A stretch of 64,000 nucleotides of DNA, from positions 4,092,001 through 4,156,000 of the forward strand of contig NZ_CP042596.1 in NCBI RefSeq assembly GCF_009914315.1, in the 5' to 3' direction. This document shows positions 27,354-34,925 of this stretch, piece after piece. The position numbers and the translations under genes are program-made. The notes beneath the pieces are model-generated. The model was not told the DNA's origin, made no database searches, and saw only the letters and a list, made by a program, of their open reading frames with translations. How positions within the stretch are numbered: the first letter of the stretch is position 1; each line of letters opens with the position of its first letter. This DNA comes from Granulicella sp. WH15. GTDB taxonomy: Bacteria; Acidobacteriota; Terriglobia; Terriglobales; Acidobacteriaceae.

Positions 27354-28292
27354 CTAATTCCAGTCGTCCCGCGCTGCCGACTGGTCCTCGAAGATCTCAT
27401 CGAACCCGACCGTCTTCTTGACCAGGATGTCCCCCAGCCGCTCCGGCTGATACAGCAGCACTGCCTGCAACCGCACCAGCTCCAGCAGCGCCAGAAACAT
27501 GCAGATCAGCGCCCGCTCCGTATGCGTGCTGTGCAGCATCCGCCGCAGCGACATCGGCCGATCCTCCATCAACAGCCGCCGCTTCACGTAGTCGATCATC
27601 TGCGCCACCGTCACCGACTCCTCGTTGACGTCCATCACCGGCCGCGCCCGCATCCGCGACAAAATATCCTGAAAGACCCGCACCAGGTCCACCGTGTCGG
27701 CCGCGATCTCCGGCTCCGCCGCCTCGTCCTCGCGAAACTCGCGCATCCCCGGGTTCGACCACGTCGCCTCTTCCACCTGCTGCTTCTGCATCAGCATCTG
27801 CGCGGCGGATTTGAAGCGTTCATGCTCCAACAGCCGCTCCACCAGCTCCAGCCGCGGATCGTCCGACTCGCCCTCGGCGACGCCCGTGGGGTCCTTCGGC
27901 AGCAGCATCTTGCTCTTGATGTGAATCAGCAGCGAGGCCGTGTAGACGAACTCGCCCGCCGCGTCCACGTCCGAGTCGCGCAAATGGTGCGTGTACTCCA
28001 GGAACTGCGCCGTAATCCGCCCGATAGGAATGTCGTAGATGTCGATATTCTGCTTGCGGATCAGGTCCAGCAGCAGGTCCATCGGTCCGTCGTAGACCTG
28101 GCCCACGGTGATCGAAAACGGCGACACCGACCCGTCATCCTTGGTCTTCTCTTTGGACACGGGAGCCTTCTTCGGCTCGGGCGGAGGCGGCGGAACAGGC
28201 TTCGGCTCCAGGTTGAACGGCTCCGGGGCTGGCTGTTCCGGCGCGGCAGCCGCTTCTACCGTCGCTTCAGGCTGAACCTTCTCATCACTCAT
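27354..28292 (-). CDS. scpA: Segregation and condensation protein ScpA (kleisin)
   Basis: 312 residues. An N-terminal Pro/Glu/Ala-rich, probably disordered stretch (~55 residues) precedes the kleisin core: VYDGPMDLLLDLIRKQNIDIYDIPI, GEFVYTASLLIHIKSKMLLP, and the C-terminal winged helix (RALICMFLALLELVRLQAVLL). ScpA bridges the SMC heads and binds the ScpB dimer, promoting chromosome segregation. Its ATG overlaps the trpS stop by four bases, so the two are translationally coupled. The N-terminal extension parallels the acidic insertions in ScpB of this strain. Confidence 0.95.
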   Translation of the reverse strand: MSDEKVQPEATVEAAAAPEQPAPEPFNLEPKPVPPPPPEPKKAPVSKEKTKDDGSVSPFSITVGQVYDGPMDLLLDLIRKQNIDIYDIPIGRITAQFLEYTHHLRDSDVDAAGEFVYTASLLIHIKSKMLLPKDPTGVAEGESDDPRLELVERLLEHERFKSAAQMLMQKQQVEEATWSNPGMREFREDEAAEPEIAADTVDLVRVFQDILSRMRARPVMDVNEESVTVAQMIDYVKRRLLMEDRPMSLRRMLHSTHTERALICMFLALLELVRLQAVLLYQPERLGDILVKKTVGFDEIFEDQSAARDDWN

Positions 28293-29464
28293 ACGCGTCG
28301 CGCCCTCAACCCCATCACCTCGCCCACCTCACGCATCGTCTGCTCCGAGCGCGCACGAGCCCGCGTCCCGCCCTGGTAGAGGATATCCTCCACCAGATCC
28401 GGGTCTGCCTCAAATTTGCGCCGCCGCTCCTGGATGGGAGCCAGCTCCTTCACCATCGCATCGGCGACCCAACCCTTGCACTCGATGCACCCGATCCCCG
28501 CCGTCGTGCAGCCGACCCGTACCTCGGCCTGCGTCTCCTCGGTCGAAAAGAGCTTGTGCAGCGCAAAGACCGGGCACACATCGGGATTCCCCGCATCGGT
28601 CCGGTAGACACGCGCCGGATCGGTCACCATCGTCTTCAGCTTCGACCGGATATCCGCCTCGGTGTCCGAGAGCAGGATCGTATTCCCGTAGCTCTTCGAC
28701 ATCTTGCGGCCATCGACGCCCGGAAGCTGCGGCGAAGGCGTCAGCAGCACGTCTGGCTCGGGCAAAATTGTTCGAGTTCCGTAGGCCGACTTCAGCTTGG
28801 TCTGCGGAGCCGCCGCGATCAGCTCATGCGGCGTGAACTCGCTCTTATTCGGCTGTCCGGCCAGCTTACGGGCCTTGGTTTTGACCGCCTCCAGCTCCCA
28901 CGGAGCTGCTCCTTCGGCCATATAAAAGCTGCCGGGATAGAGCTGGTTGAACCGCCGCGCCACCTCTCGCGTCAGCTCGACGTGAGCGGCTTGGTCGCGC
29001 CCCACGGGCACAAAGTCCGGCTGGTAGAGCAGAATGTCCGCCGATTGCAGTAGCGGATAGCCCAGAAACCCATAGGTCGCCAGATCCTTCTCGCGAAGCT
29101 GCTCCTGCTGATCCTTATAAGTAGGCACCCGCTCCAGCCAGCCCAGCGGGGTAAACATGCTCAGCAGGGTGTGCAACTCGGAGTGCGCCGGGACGTCGCT
29201 CTGCACGAAGATCGTGCAGAGCTCGGGGTCGAGGCCACCAGCCAGAAAGTCCAGCGCGACCTCGCGGATATTCTCCTTGAGACGGCTCAGGTCCTCGTAG
29301 CTCGTGGTCAGGGCGTGCAGGTCGGCGATAAAAAAGTAGCACTCGTACTCGTGCTGGAGCCGGGTCCAGTTGTAGAGCGCACCCATATAGTTGCCCAGGT
29401 GCAGCTTGCCCGTGGGCCGCATTCCGCTCAGAACCCGCGGCCGATTTGCCGTTACTTCGTTCAT
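28289..29464 (-). CDS. trpS: Tryptophan--tRNA ligase
   Basis: Class I aminoacyl-tRNA synthetase charging tRNA-Trp. I take ATG 29464 (MNEVTANRPRVLSGMRPTG); a start 10 codons upstream is also possible and neither has a strong ribosome site. 391 residues, slightly above the usual ~340. HIGH-type motif HLGN in GMRPTGKLHLGNYMGA, ADLHALTT, the QSDVPAHSELHTLL block and KMSKS in DGRKMSKSYGNTI are all present. A Cys-containing segment near the C-terminus (GCTTAGIGCIECKGWVADAM) resembles the longer bacterial TrpRS forms. Coupled to scpA by a 4-base overlap. Confidence 0.96.
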   Translation of the reverse strand: MNEVTANRPRVLSGMRPTGKLHLGNYMGALYNWTRLQHEYECYFFIADLHALTTSYEDLSRLKENIREVALDFLAGGLDPELCTIFVQSDVPAHSELHTLLSMFTPLGWLERVPTYKDQQEQLREKDLATYGFLGYPLLQSADILLYQPDFVPVGRDQAAHVELTREVARRFNQLYPGSFYMAEGAAPWELEAVKTKARKLAGQPNKSEFTPHELIAAAPQTKLKSAYGTRTILPEPDVLLTPSPQLPGVDGRKMSKSYGNTILLSDTEADIRSKLKTMVTDPARVYRTDAGNPDVCPVFALHKLFSTEETQAEVRVGCTTAGIGCIECKGWVADAMVKELAPIQERRRKFEADPDLVEDILYQGGTRARARSEQTMREVGEVMGLRARRV

Positions 29465-29494
29465 CTTGATGGTCACTTCGCCAGTCAGAATCAT

Positions 29495-29854
29495 TTACTG
29501 CTTCAAACGGCAATGGTAAATGATCGCAATAGCCGAGCTGCATTGGCAGAGTCGTTGCTCCCCTGGAAAAAGGACAGAGCAAACGGGGATAAAAAGGAAA
29601 AAAAGGATAAGAGCGGAGCCTTGAGATCTTTGCTTTTACGCGAAGCGTCCAGTACCGCACGAAGTGCCGCCCGCCCGGCGTTAGGGCGCTTTTGCCTGTT
29701 CTTTTGGTTGTCATTCAGGAGCGAAGCGGAGGAATCTGCTTCTGTCTTTGCTGTAGCCGTTGCTTCTGGGGTAGGTCCAGGCTTTAGCCCGGACATCCAA
29801 ACCAGCCACGGAAGCGGGCTTTAGCCCCCGAGGTATGCTTTCTTCTCCCCGGCA
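29495..29854. repeat. Composite intergenic repeat, modules F + D + E, in the trpS / M50 gap
   Basis: The 360-base gap holds F (29583-29628; GGGGATAAAAAGG... then GATAAGAGCGGAGCCTTGAG), D (29638-29693) and E (29770-29847; GTAGGTCCAGGCTTTAGCCC, CGGGCTTTAGCCCCCGAGG, TATGCTTTCTTC). E contains two GGGCTTTAGCCC-type hairpins. The same three modules occur together at 33.66-33.86 kb, but with D-F inverted relative to E. Confidence 0.85.
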
Positions 29855-30553
29855 CTAAAGCACCGAAAGCAGCCCATTGAAGATATTCAACAGCGGCGTC
29901 ATGATGAGCAGAATCACCCGAAACCCAAAGAAAAAGAAGAGAATCGTCAGGTAAAAACCCCAACGGTCATACTGCTGCATCGCGTTATACGGCAGAAAGT
30001 GCCGCAGCACCCGTCCGCCATCGAGCGACGGCAGCGGCACCAGGTTGAACGCAAAGAGCAGCAGGTTCACCAGAATCCCGTAGTAAAAGAACAGCACAAT
30101 CGGAAAGATCGGCGGCAGGAACTCCGTCGAAACCTCCGGGCTGCGCAGCGAGAGAGCCGCCGCCGCGGGCAGCGACATCGCCACCATCGGCACCACATGC
30201 TTCAGCACCAGCAGCAGCACCAGGAACACCCCAGCCGCCCCCAGGTGCGCCAGCGGCCCCGACAGAAAGACCAGCATCTCGTCCTTCGAGCCGCGACGGA
30301 AGTTGCGCGGCGTCATCGGAACCGGCTTGCCCCACGCCAGCACCAGCGGGCTCTGAAAGAGAAACACGATGGGAAAAATAACCGTGCCCAGCAGGTCGTA
30401 GTGGCGCAGCGGATTCAGCGAGATGCGCCCCATCATCTTCGCCGTCGGATCGCCCAGCCGCGCGGCCATCCACGCCTGTACCGAATCGTGCAGCGAGATT
30501 GCCAGCAGAAGGACCACGAACTCAAACACCGCGAGCGCGACTTCAAGACTCAT
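29855..30553 (-). CDS. Site-2-protease-like membrane protein with lost zinc motif (M50 pseudoprotease)
   Basis: 232 residues, five or six membrane helices, with the layout of the short M50/S2P group that neighbours trpS and scpA in many bacteria. The matching segments are MMGRISLNPLRHYDLLGT, SGPLAHLG and NLVPLPSLDGGRVL. The family's HExxH zinc motif is replaced by H22-D-S-V-Q26 in AISLHDSVQAWMA, so the catalytic Glu and second His are absent. The third-ligand LDG motif (Asp178) is intact. I infer a non-proteolytic scaffold or chaperone-like membrane protein, comparable to iRhoms or EGY3 among other inactive families. Upstream of trpS on the same strand. Confidence 0.85.
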   Translation of the reverse strand: MSLEVALAVFEFVVLLLAISLHDSVQAWMAARLGDPTAKMMGRISLNPLRHYDLLGTVIFPIVFLFQSPLVLAWGKPVPMTPRNFRRGSKDEMLVFLSGPLAHLGAAGVFLVLLLVLKHVVPMVAMSLPAAAALSLRSPEVSTEFLPPIFPIVLFFYYGILVNLLLFAFNLVPLPSLDGGRVLRHFLPYNAMQQYDRWGFYLTILFFFFGFRVILLIMTPLLNIFNGLLSVL

Positions 30554-30591
30554 ACGTCCAGCTTACCCTCTTGCCTCGCTTACTCGCCCAT

Positions 30592-30771
30592 CTACTCATC
30601 GCCCGCCCGCTTTTCGAGCAGGTCGGCCAGCGTCTCCTTATGCTTCGGTTTGGCCGCCGCTTTCTGCTTCGGATCGGGCAGCACCCGCTCCGGCGGAGGG
30701 CTGCCCACGCGCTCCCGCGCGTTCTCCTTCACCGCCTTCACCACCGAAAAAACCCGCTTCTTCGCCGTCAT
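30592..30771 (-). CDS. Small Lys/Arg/Pro-rich protein of unknown function
   Basis: ATG 30771, 59 residues: MTAKKRVFSVVKAVKENARER at the start, then a Pro-rich middle (VGSPPPERVLPDP) and a Lys-rich C-terminus. GGTGGA lies directly before the ATG. The frame extends much further upstream, but only the last part looks like protein. It is probably cytoplasmic and nucleic-acid-binding by charge only. It is divergent from the zinc-ribbon-like gene at 30880 and lies upstream of the M50-like gene on the same strand. Confidence 0.5.
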   Translation of the reverse strand: MTAKKRVFSVVKAVKENARERVGSPPPERVLPDPKQKAAAKPKHKETLADLLEKRAGDE

Positions 30772-30879
30772 TCCACCGCCCCCGTTAGCTGCAATCCTGC
30801 CCCCCAGTATGCAATACTCATCTTTCGGCGGCAGCATCAAACCGCGCCGAACCGGCCAGAACGGCAAAAGAGGTGACTC

Positions 30880-31152
30880 ATGGAAGAACGCGATTTTTTT
30901 GACGAGCGCCCGGAGACCCGCACTCACATCATGACCTGCCCGCACTGCGGCCAGCAGGGCGAGTACGAGCTGGGATGGCTCGTCCGCCGCAAAAAATCCC
31001 AGCTTGGCCGGGGTGCCGACGAGCGCGACCGCGCCCGTTTCGCCAAGGCCCAGAGCTACATGGTCCGCCGCGACGACCTCGTCGGCTGCAAAAATGTCCG
31101 CTGCCGCAAGCGCTTCGACGTCGCCGGAATCCAGTCCGTGGCCTTCCTGTAA
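30880..31152 (+). CDS. Small zinc-ribbon-like protein
   Basis: 90 residues, ATG preceded by GAGGTG. Two CxxC-like knuckles, CPHCGQQGEYELGW and GCKNVRCRKRFDV, are separated by a basic region (VRRKKSQLGRG). This suits a zinc ribbon. Its function is unknown; DNA, RNA or protein binding are all possible. A 94-residue membrane protein follows 71 bases downstream and may share a transcript. Confidence 0.72.
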   Translation: MEERDFFDERPETRTHIMTCPHCGQQGEYELGWLVRRKKSQLGRGADERDRARFAKAQSYMVRRDDLVGCKNVRCRKRFDVAGIQSVAFL

Positions 31153-31223
31153 CACCAAGCCCCGGCACTGTGTTTTAATAGCTCCATAGATTCCCGAACA
31201 GCAGCAGGAGAGAGACGAGACCG

Positions 31224-31508
31224 ATGGCCAACACACTGATCCCCGTAGCGGAACGCAGCCTGACCCCCGACGAAGTCGAGCAGCTCGACCGTCGCCGCCG
31301 CCGCGGCCAGCTCTTCCTGGTCCTCTCGTTCCAGAGCATCATCGTCTCCACCCTGCTCTCGCTCTGGTCCGGTCAGGATCTCACCTACTCGCCCGGCTGG
31401 GCTCACCCGGTCTTCTACTGGAACCTGACCACCGTGATTCTCGCGGTCGTCTTCGCCATCAACGGCGTCCGCCTGAAGCGCGGCAGCAACGAATTCATCA
31501 GCTACTAG
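31224..31508 (+). CDS. Small membrane protein with two helices
   Basis: 94 residues; AGGAGAGAGACGAG lies upstream of ATG 31224. A charged N-terminal part (LTPDEVEQLDRRRRRGQ) precedes two hydrophobic segments (LFLVLSFQSIIVSTLLSLW and YWNLTTVILAVVFAINGV). Both ends are predicted to be cytoplasmic. I do not recognise a family. The TAG stop is followed after one base by repeat module A. Confidence 0.7.
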   Translation: MANTLIPVAERSLTPDEVEQLDRRRRRGQLFLVLSFQSIIVSTLLSLWSGQDLTYSPGWAHPVFYWNLTTVILAVVFAINGVRLKRGSNEFISY

Positions 31509-31608
31509 GCACTTCGTGCGGTCCTCGGGGCTGCATGGGCAGGATGATCTTCTGAGGTCCTCCCGTTGGTCGGAAGCGAGATTCTCGTTTCCGACCAACG
31601 GGAGGATC
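31509..31608. repeat. Composite intergenic repeat, modules A + B, at a stop codon
   Basis: The cleanest A+B unit: CACTTCGTGCGGTCCTCGG, CTGCATGGGCAGGATGATC, then B arms at 31556-31575 and 31589-31608 (20 bases, one mismatched pair) around a loop that is itself GCGAGATTCTCG. It starts one base after the 94-residue gene's stop. Confidence 0.9.
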
Positions 31609-31713
31609 TTTGCGTTAGCCCCCATACTCCGCAGGACAGTCTTTGACGCCATAGTGTAGATTCCGGAGTACGAACGCTGCGCCCTCCAAGGCAGCGTTTG
31701 CGGCGGGTTTTGC

Positions 31714-33621
31714 ATGACCGGGATCTTCGCGCTCTCTCTGCTTCCCCTCACAACCTTCGCCGAGCCGCAGCACTTCTCGCCCACCGAGATGGCCGTGCTG
31801 GTTCTGCTGATCGTCCTCTCCGGCGGCCTCTTCTTCTGGCGCTTCGGCCCCATCTTCCGCACCATCCTCCACTCCAAAAAGGACGCCGACTTCTCCCTAC
31901 GCCCATTAGGCCGCCGCGTCTGGACCTTCGTCTGGGAGGTCCTCTGTCAGGCCAAAGTCATCCAGCAACGCCCCGCCCCCGGCATCGCCCATGCCTTCGT
32001 CTTCTGGGGCTTCCTGGCCTTCGCGCTGGTCTCGCTCAACCACTTCGCCACCGGCCTCCGGCTCGGCTTCCTGCCGCCCGCCAGCGCGCTCGGCCGGTTC
32101 TACTTCCTCTTCGCCGCGGCGTGGGCCGTACTGGTCGCAGTCTCCATCACCGGCCTCTTCATCCGGCGCTTCTTCGTCCGACCCATCTGGCTAGGCAGCA
32201 AGGTCAGCTACGAGTCGGGCTTCATCTCGCTGCTCATCTTCCTCCTGATGGTCACCTACCTCGGGGCCTTCGCGGTCGCCGAGTCCAGCCCCGCCCTCAA
32301 AGCCCTGTGGTGGGCCCACACCCTCGCGCTGCTGGTCTTCCTGCCGCTGATCCCACACACCAAGCACCTGCACCTCGTCCTCAGCCCGCTGACGGTCTTC
32401 CTCAAGCGCGACGGCTTCTCGAAGATCCCGCCCCTCAGCGGCGACGAAGACTTCGGCCTGGTCACCGGCAAAGACGTCACCCAGCTCATCTCGCTGCAAG
32501 CCTATAGCTGCGTCGAGTGCGGCCGCTGTACTGAACACTGCCCTGCTTCCACCACCGGCAAGGTGCTGAACCCAAAGGAGATCATCCTCGGCCTGCGCTC
32601 CTACCTGAACGAGTTCTCCCCCTCCTCCGAAGTGCCGCTCCTTGCCGAATCAAAGCCCCTCTCCATGGAAGCCGCCTTCGAGTGCACCACCTGCGGCTCC
32701 TGCGAGTTCCAGTGCCCGGTCGGCATCCAGCACCTGCCCATCCTCATCGGCCTACGGCGCGGGGCCACCAACACCGGCGCATGGGAGGACAACTACGGAA
32801 CCAAGCTCTTCCTGGCCCTCGAAAAGAACGGCAACGCCCTCGGCCTCAGTTCGCTGGAGCGCGACAAGTTCATCAAGAAAGAGGCCTTCCCTATCTTCGA
32901 CGGCACGCAGGAGTACTGCCTGTGGCTGGGCTGCATGGGCGGCTACGACCCCAAGGGCCGCGAGATCATCGCCGACTTCGCCCGCGTAATGACGTATCTC
33001 GGCACCAGCTTCGGCGTCCTGAAGAAAGAAAAGTGTACCGGCGACCCAGCCCGCCGCCTGGGGAACGACCTCGTCTTCCAGAATCTCGCCGAGTCCGGCC
33101 TGAAGGCCTTCGAGTCCGCGAAGGTACAGAAGATCGTGGCCATCTGCCCGCACTGCGTCCGCACCATCGCCAGCGACTGGCGCGAGGTCGGCATCGCTCC
33201 CCAGATCGAGCACCACTCCGAGTTCATGGCGCGGCACCAATCCCGTTTACCCAAGCAGACAAGCGGCGAATCCATCGTCTACCACGACCCCTGCTACCTG
33301 GGTCGCTATCGGGATGTCTACGAGGAGCCCCGGGCAGCCGTCGCAGCGGCGGGAACGTTGGTCGAAGCTCCACGCTCCTACGAGCGCAGCTTCTGCTGCG
33401 GAGCGGGTGGCGGGCTGGCCTTCCTGGGCGAAGAGTCCGGAGAGCGCGTCTCGCACGTCCGCGCCCGCGAACTGACGGAGACCGGTGCGCAGACCGTCGG
33501 CACCGCCTGCCCGTTCTGCAACACAATGTTCCGCGACGCGCTCTCGGCAGTCTCGGATGCCCCGCCGAAGCTGCTCGATATCGCGCAGCTTACAGCACGG
33601 GCACTGCCTCCGAGGAACTAA
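31714..33621 (+). CDS. Membrane-bound [4Fe-4S] oxidoreductase with CCG domains (HdrD/GlpC-like)
   Basis: 635 residues. The N-terminal ~250 residues hold about six membrane helices, with His pairs (HAFVFWGF, NHFATG, WWAHT, HTKHLHL) that could bind haem b, as in NarI-like units. Next come two ferredoxin clusters (CVECGRCTEHCPAS and CTTCGSCEFQCPVG). Two CCG-type modules follow (LWLGCMGGYD, EKCTGDPARR; HDPCYLGRYRDVYE, FCCGAGGGLAFLGEE). Such proteins link the quinone pool to a cytoplasmic or periplasmic electron partner. The exact substrate is unknown; electron-transfer flavoprotein or fatty-acid oxidation links are typical. No partner gene is adjacent. Confidence 0.9.
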   Translation: MTGIFALSLLPLTTFAEPQHFSPTEMAVLVLLIVLSGGLFFWRFGPIFRTILHSKKDADFSLRPLGRRVWTFVWEVLCQAKVIQQRPAPGIAHAFVFWGFLAFALVSLNHFATGLRLGFLPPASALGRFYFLFAAAWAVLVAVSITGLFIRRFFVRPIWLGSKVSYESGFISLLIFLLMVTYLGAFAVAESSPALKALWWAHTLALLVFLPLIPHTKHLHLVLSPLTVFLKRDGFSKIPPLSGDEDFGLVTGKDVTQLISLQAYSCVECGRCTEHCPASTTGKVLNPKEIILGLRSYLNEFSPSSEVPLLAESKPLSMEAAFECTTCGSCEFQCPVGIQHLPILIGLRRGATNTGAWEDNYGTKLFLALEKNGNALGLSSLERDKFIKKEAFPIFDGTQEYCLWLGCMGGYDPKGREIIADFARVMTYLGTSFGVLKKEKCTGDPARRLGNDLVFQNLAESGLKAFESAKVQKIVAICPHCVRTIASDWREVGIAPQIEHHSEFMARHQSRLPKQTSGESIVYHDPCYLGRYRDVYEEPRAAVAAAGTLVEAPRSYERSFCCGAGGGLAFLGEESGERVSHVRARELTETGAQTVGTACPFCNTMFRDALSAVSDAPPKLLDIAQLTARALPPRN

Positions 33622-33878
33622 TCTTTCCTACAGGACGGCATTGGCATTTGCTTCTGAGGTAGGTCGGGGCTTTAGCCCCGACATTAAAACCCGCCACCAA
33701 TGCGGGCTTTAGCCCCCGAGGTATGCTTTCTTTTCTCAACCTCAAAAGCAAGAGCGCCCTCACGCCGGGCTGGCGGCACTTCGTGCGGTTCTCGACGCTT
33801 CGCGTGAAAGGCAAAGACCTCAAGGCTCCGCTCTTATCCCTTTTATCCCTTTTTCCCCGTTTCGCCTTGCTCTTGTTC
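33622..33878. repeat. Composite intergenic repeat, modules E + inverted D + F
   Basis: E (33659-33734; GGTCGGGGCTTTAGCCCCGA, then GCGGGCTTTAGCCCCCGAGG) is followed by D inverted (33744-33807) and F inverted (33814-33862; CTCAAGGCTCCGCTCTTATC, then CCCTTTTTCCCCG). It lies between the converging Fe-S oxidoreductase and esterase genes. A further F-like fragment (GGATAAAAGGGATAAAAACG) lies near 34833-34852 upstream of the esterase. Confidence 0.85.
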
Positions 33879-34793
33879 TTAATCCGGCTGAGGCACGGGC
33901 CCCGGCTGGCCCAGTATATGAATCGTATGCAGCCAATCCTCAGCCAGCGCAGGCCAGCGAGAGATCGGCTTATCCGTCGGCCTCAGACCAAAGCCATGCC
34001 CACCCTGCGTAAACACATGCAGCTCCGCTGGAATCTTCGCATCCTTCAGCGCCTGAAAGTAGATCAAAACATTCTCCACATGAGCCGTGTAGTCGTTCTC
34101 CGCCTGCACCAGAAACGTAGGCGGAAGCTCCGGCGGAATCGCCAGCGAAGGATCAACTTTACCGTTCTTCGCGCTGAGCCAGCCGGGATAAATAATCATC
34201 TGGAAGTTAGGCCGGGCGTCGATGGTCGAGGGCGGAACGTTCTTCCCCTGAAAGTCCGGATGCGTGCTGAGCGCAGCGGCCAGGTGCGCCCCAGCCGAGA
34301 AGCCGATAGCCCCGATGCGCTTCGGGTCGATATGCCACTCGGCGGCGTGTGCGCGAGTCAGACGCATGGCCTGCTGGGCGTCCTCAAGGTCCTCCACGTT
34401 CGCCGGGTAGTGGCCGTCCTCGGGCACACGATACTTGACCAGGATGCAGGTCATCCCGATAGAGTTGAGCCAGTCGCAGACCTCGGTGCCCTCGACGTTC
34501 CACGAGAGCCGTATGTAGGAGCCGCCGGGAAAGACCAGCGCCGCCGCGCCATTGCCTTTACCCGCAGGCGGCGCAAAGACCGTCAGGCTGGGCTTGCTGA
34601 CATTGGTGACCCGGATAGCGACCTTGCCCGAGACTATGCGGTTAGCGTCGGTGCTCGGGTCAATCTCCGGGCCGACAACCTTCGTGGGCTCGGGGTTGCC
34701 GTTGGGCCAGAGCAGGAGTGTGGGCTGCTGGGCCAGCGCCGGCGCGGCCAAGACAAAGATAGAGAGGACAAGAGAGAGCACAGGCGATCGCAT
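33879..34793 (-). CDS. Secreted alpha/beta-hydrolase (esterase-lipase, acetyl xylan esterase-like)
   Basis: 304 residues with a signal peptide (VLSLVLSIFVLAAPALAQ). The alpha/beta-hydrolase core shows an oxyanion loop FPGGSYIRLSW, nucleophile Ser166 in IGFSAGAHLA, an Asp in the segment VQAENDYTAHVEN and catalytic His in QGGHGFGLRP. TLTVFAPP-type lead-in (PSLTVFAPPAGK) is common in BD-FAE/xylan-esterase-like enzymes. I infer a periplasmic or extracellular carbohydrate ester hydrolase, consistent with a soil heterotroph. It is monocistronic, flanked by repeats and by nadB. Confidence 0.88.
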   Translation of the reverse strand: MRSPVLSLVLSIFVLAAPALAQQPTLLLWPNGNPEPTKVVGPEIDPSTDANRIVSGKVAIRVTNVSKPSLTVFAPPAGKGNGAAALVFPGGSYIRLSWNVEGTEVCDWLNSIGMTCILVKYRVPEDGHYPANVEDLEDAQQAMRLTRAHAAEWHIDPKRIGAIGFSAGAHLAAALSTHPDFQGKNVPPSTIDARPNFQMIIYPGWLSAKNGKVDPSLAIPPELPPTFLVQAENDYTAHVENVLIYFQALKDAKIPAELHVFTQGGHGFGLRPTDKPISRWPALAEDWLHTIHILGQPGPVPQPD

Positions 34794-34925
34794 CGGAACA
34801 TATTAGTCCAGCAAGGAAAGAAAAGCCCAACCCGGATAAAAGGGATAAAAACGGACAGAAACAAGTGCGTTGTTTAATCCGCCCTTACCCCTTTTATCCG
34901 CGCTAGGCTTTTCGTCCAGAGCGAG

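Noticed and set aside
30772..31236. Long minus-strand frame overlapping the zinc-ribbon-like gene
   Set aside because: Only its last 59 codons look protein-like; the rest is antisense to the CxxC gene on +, which has a good ribosome site.
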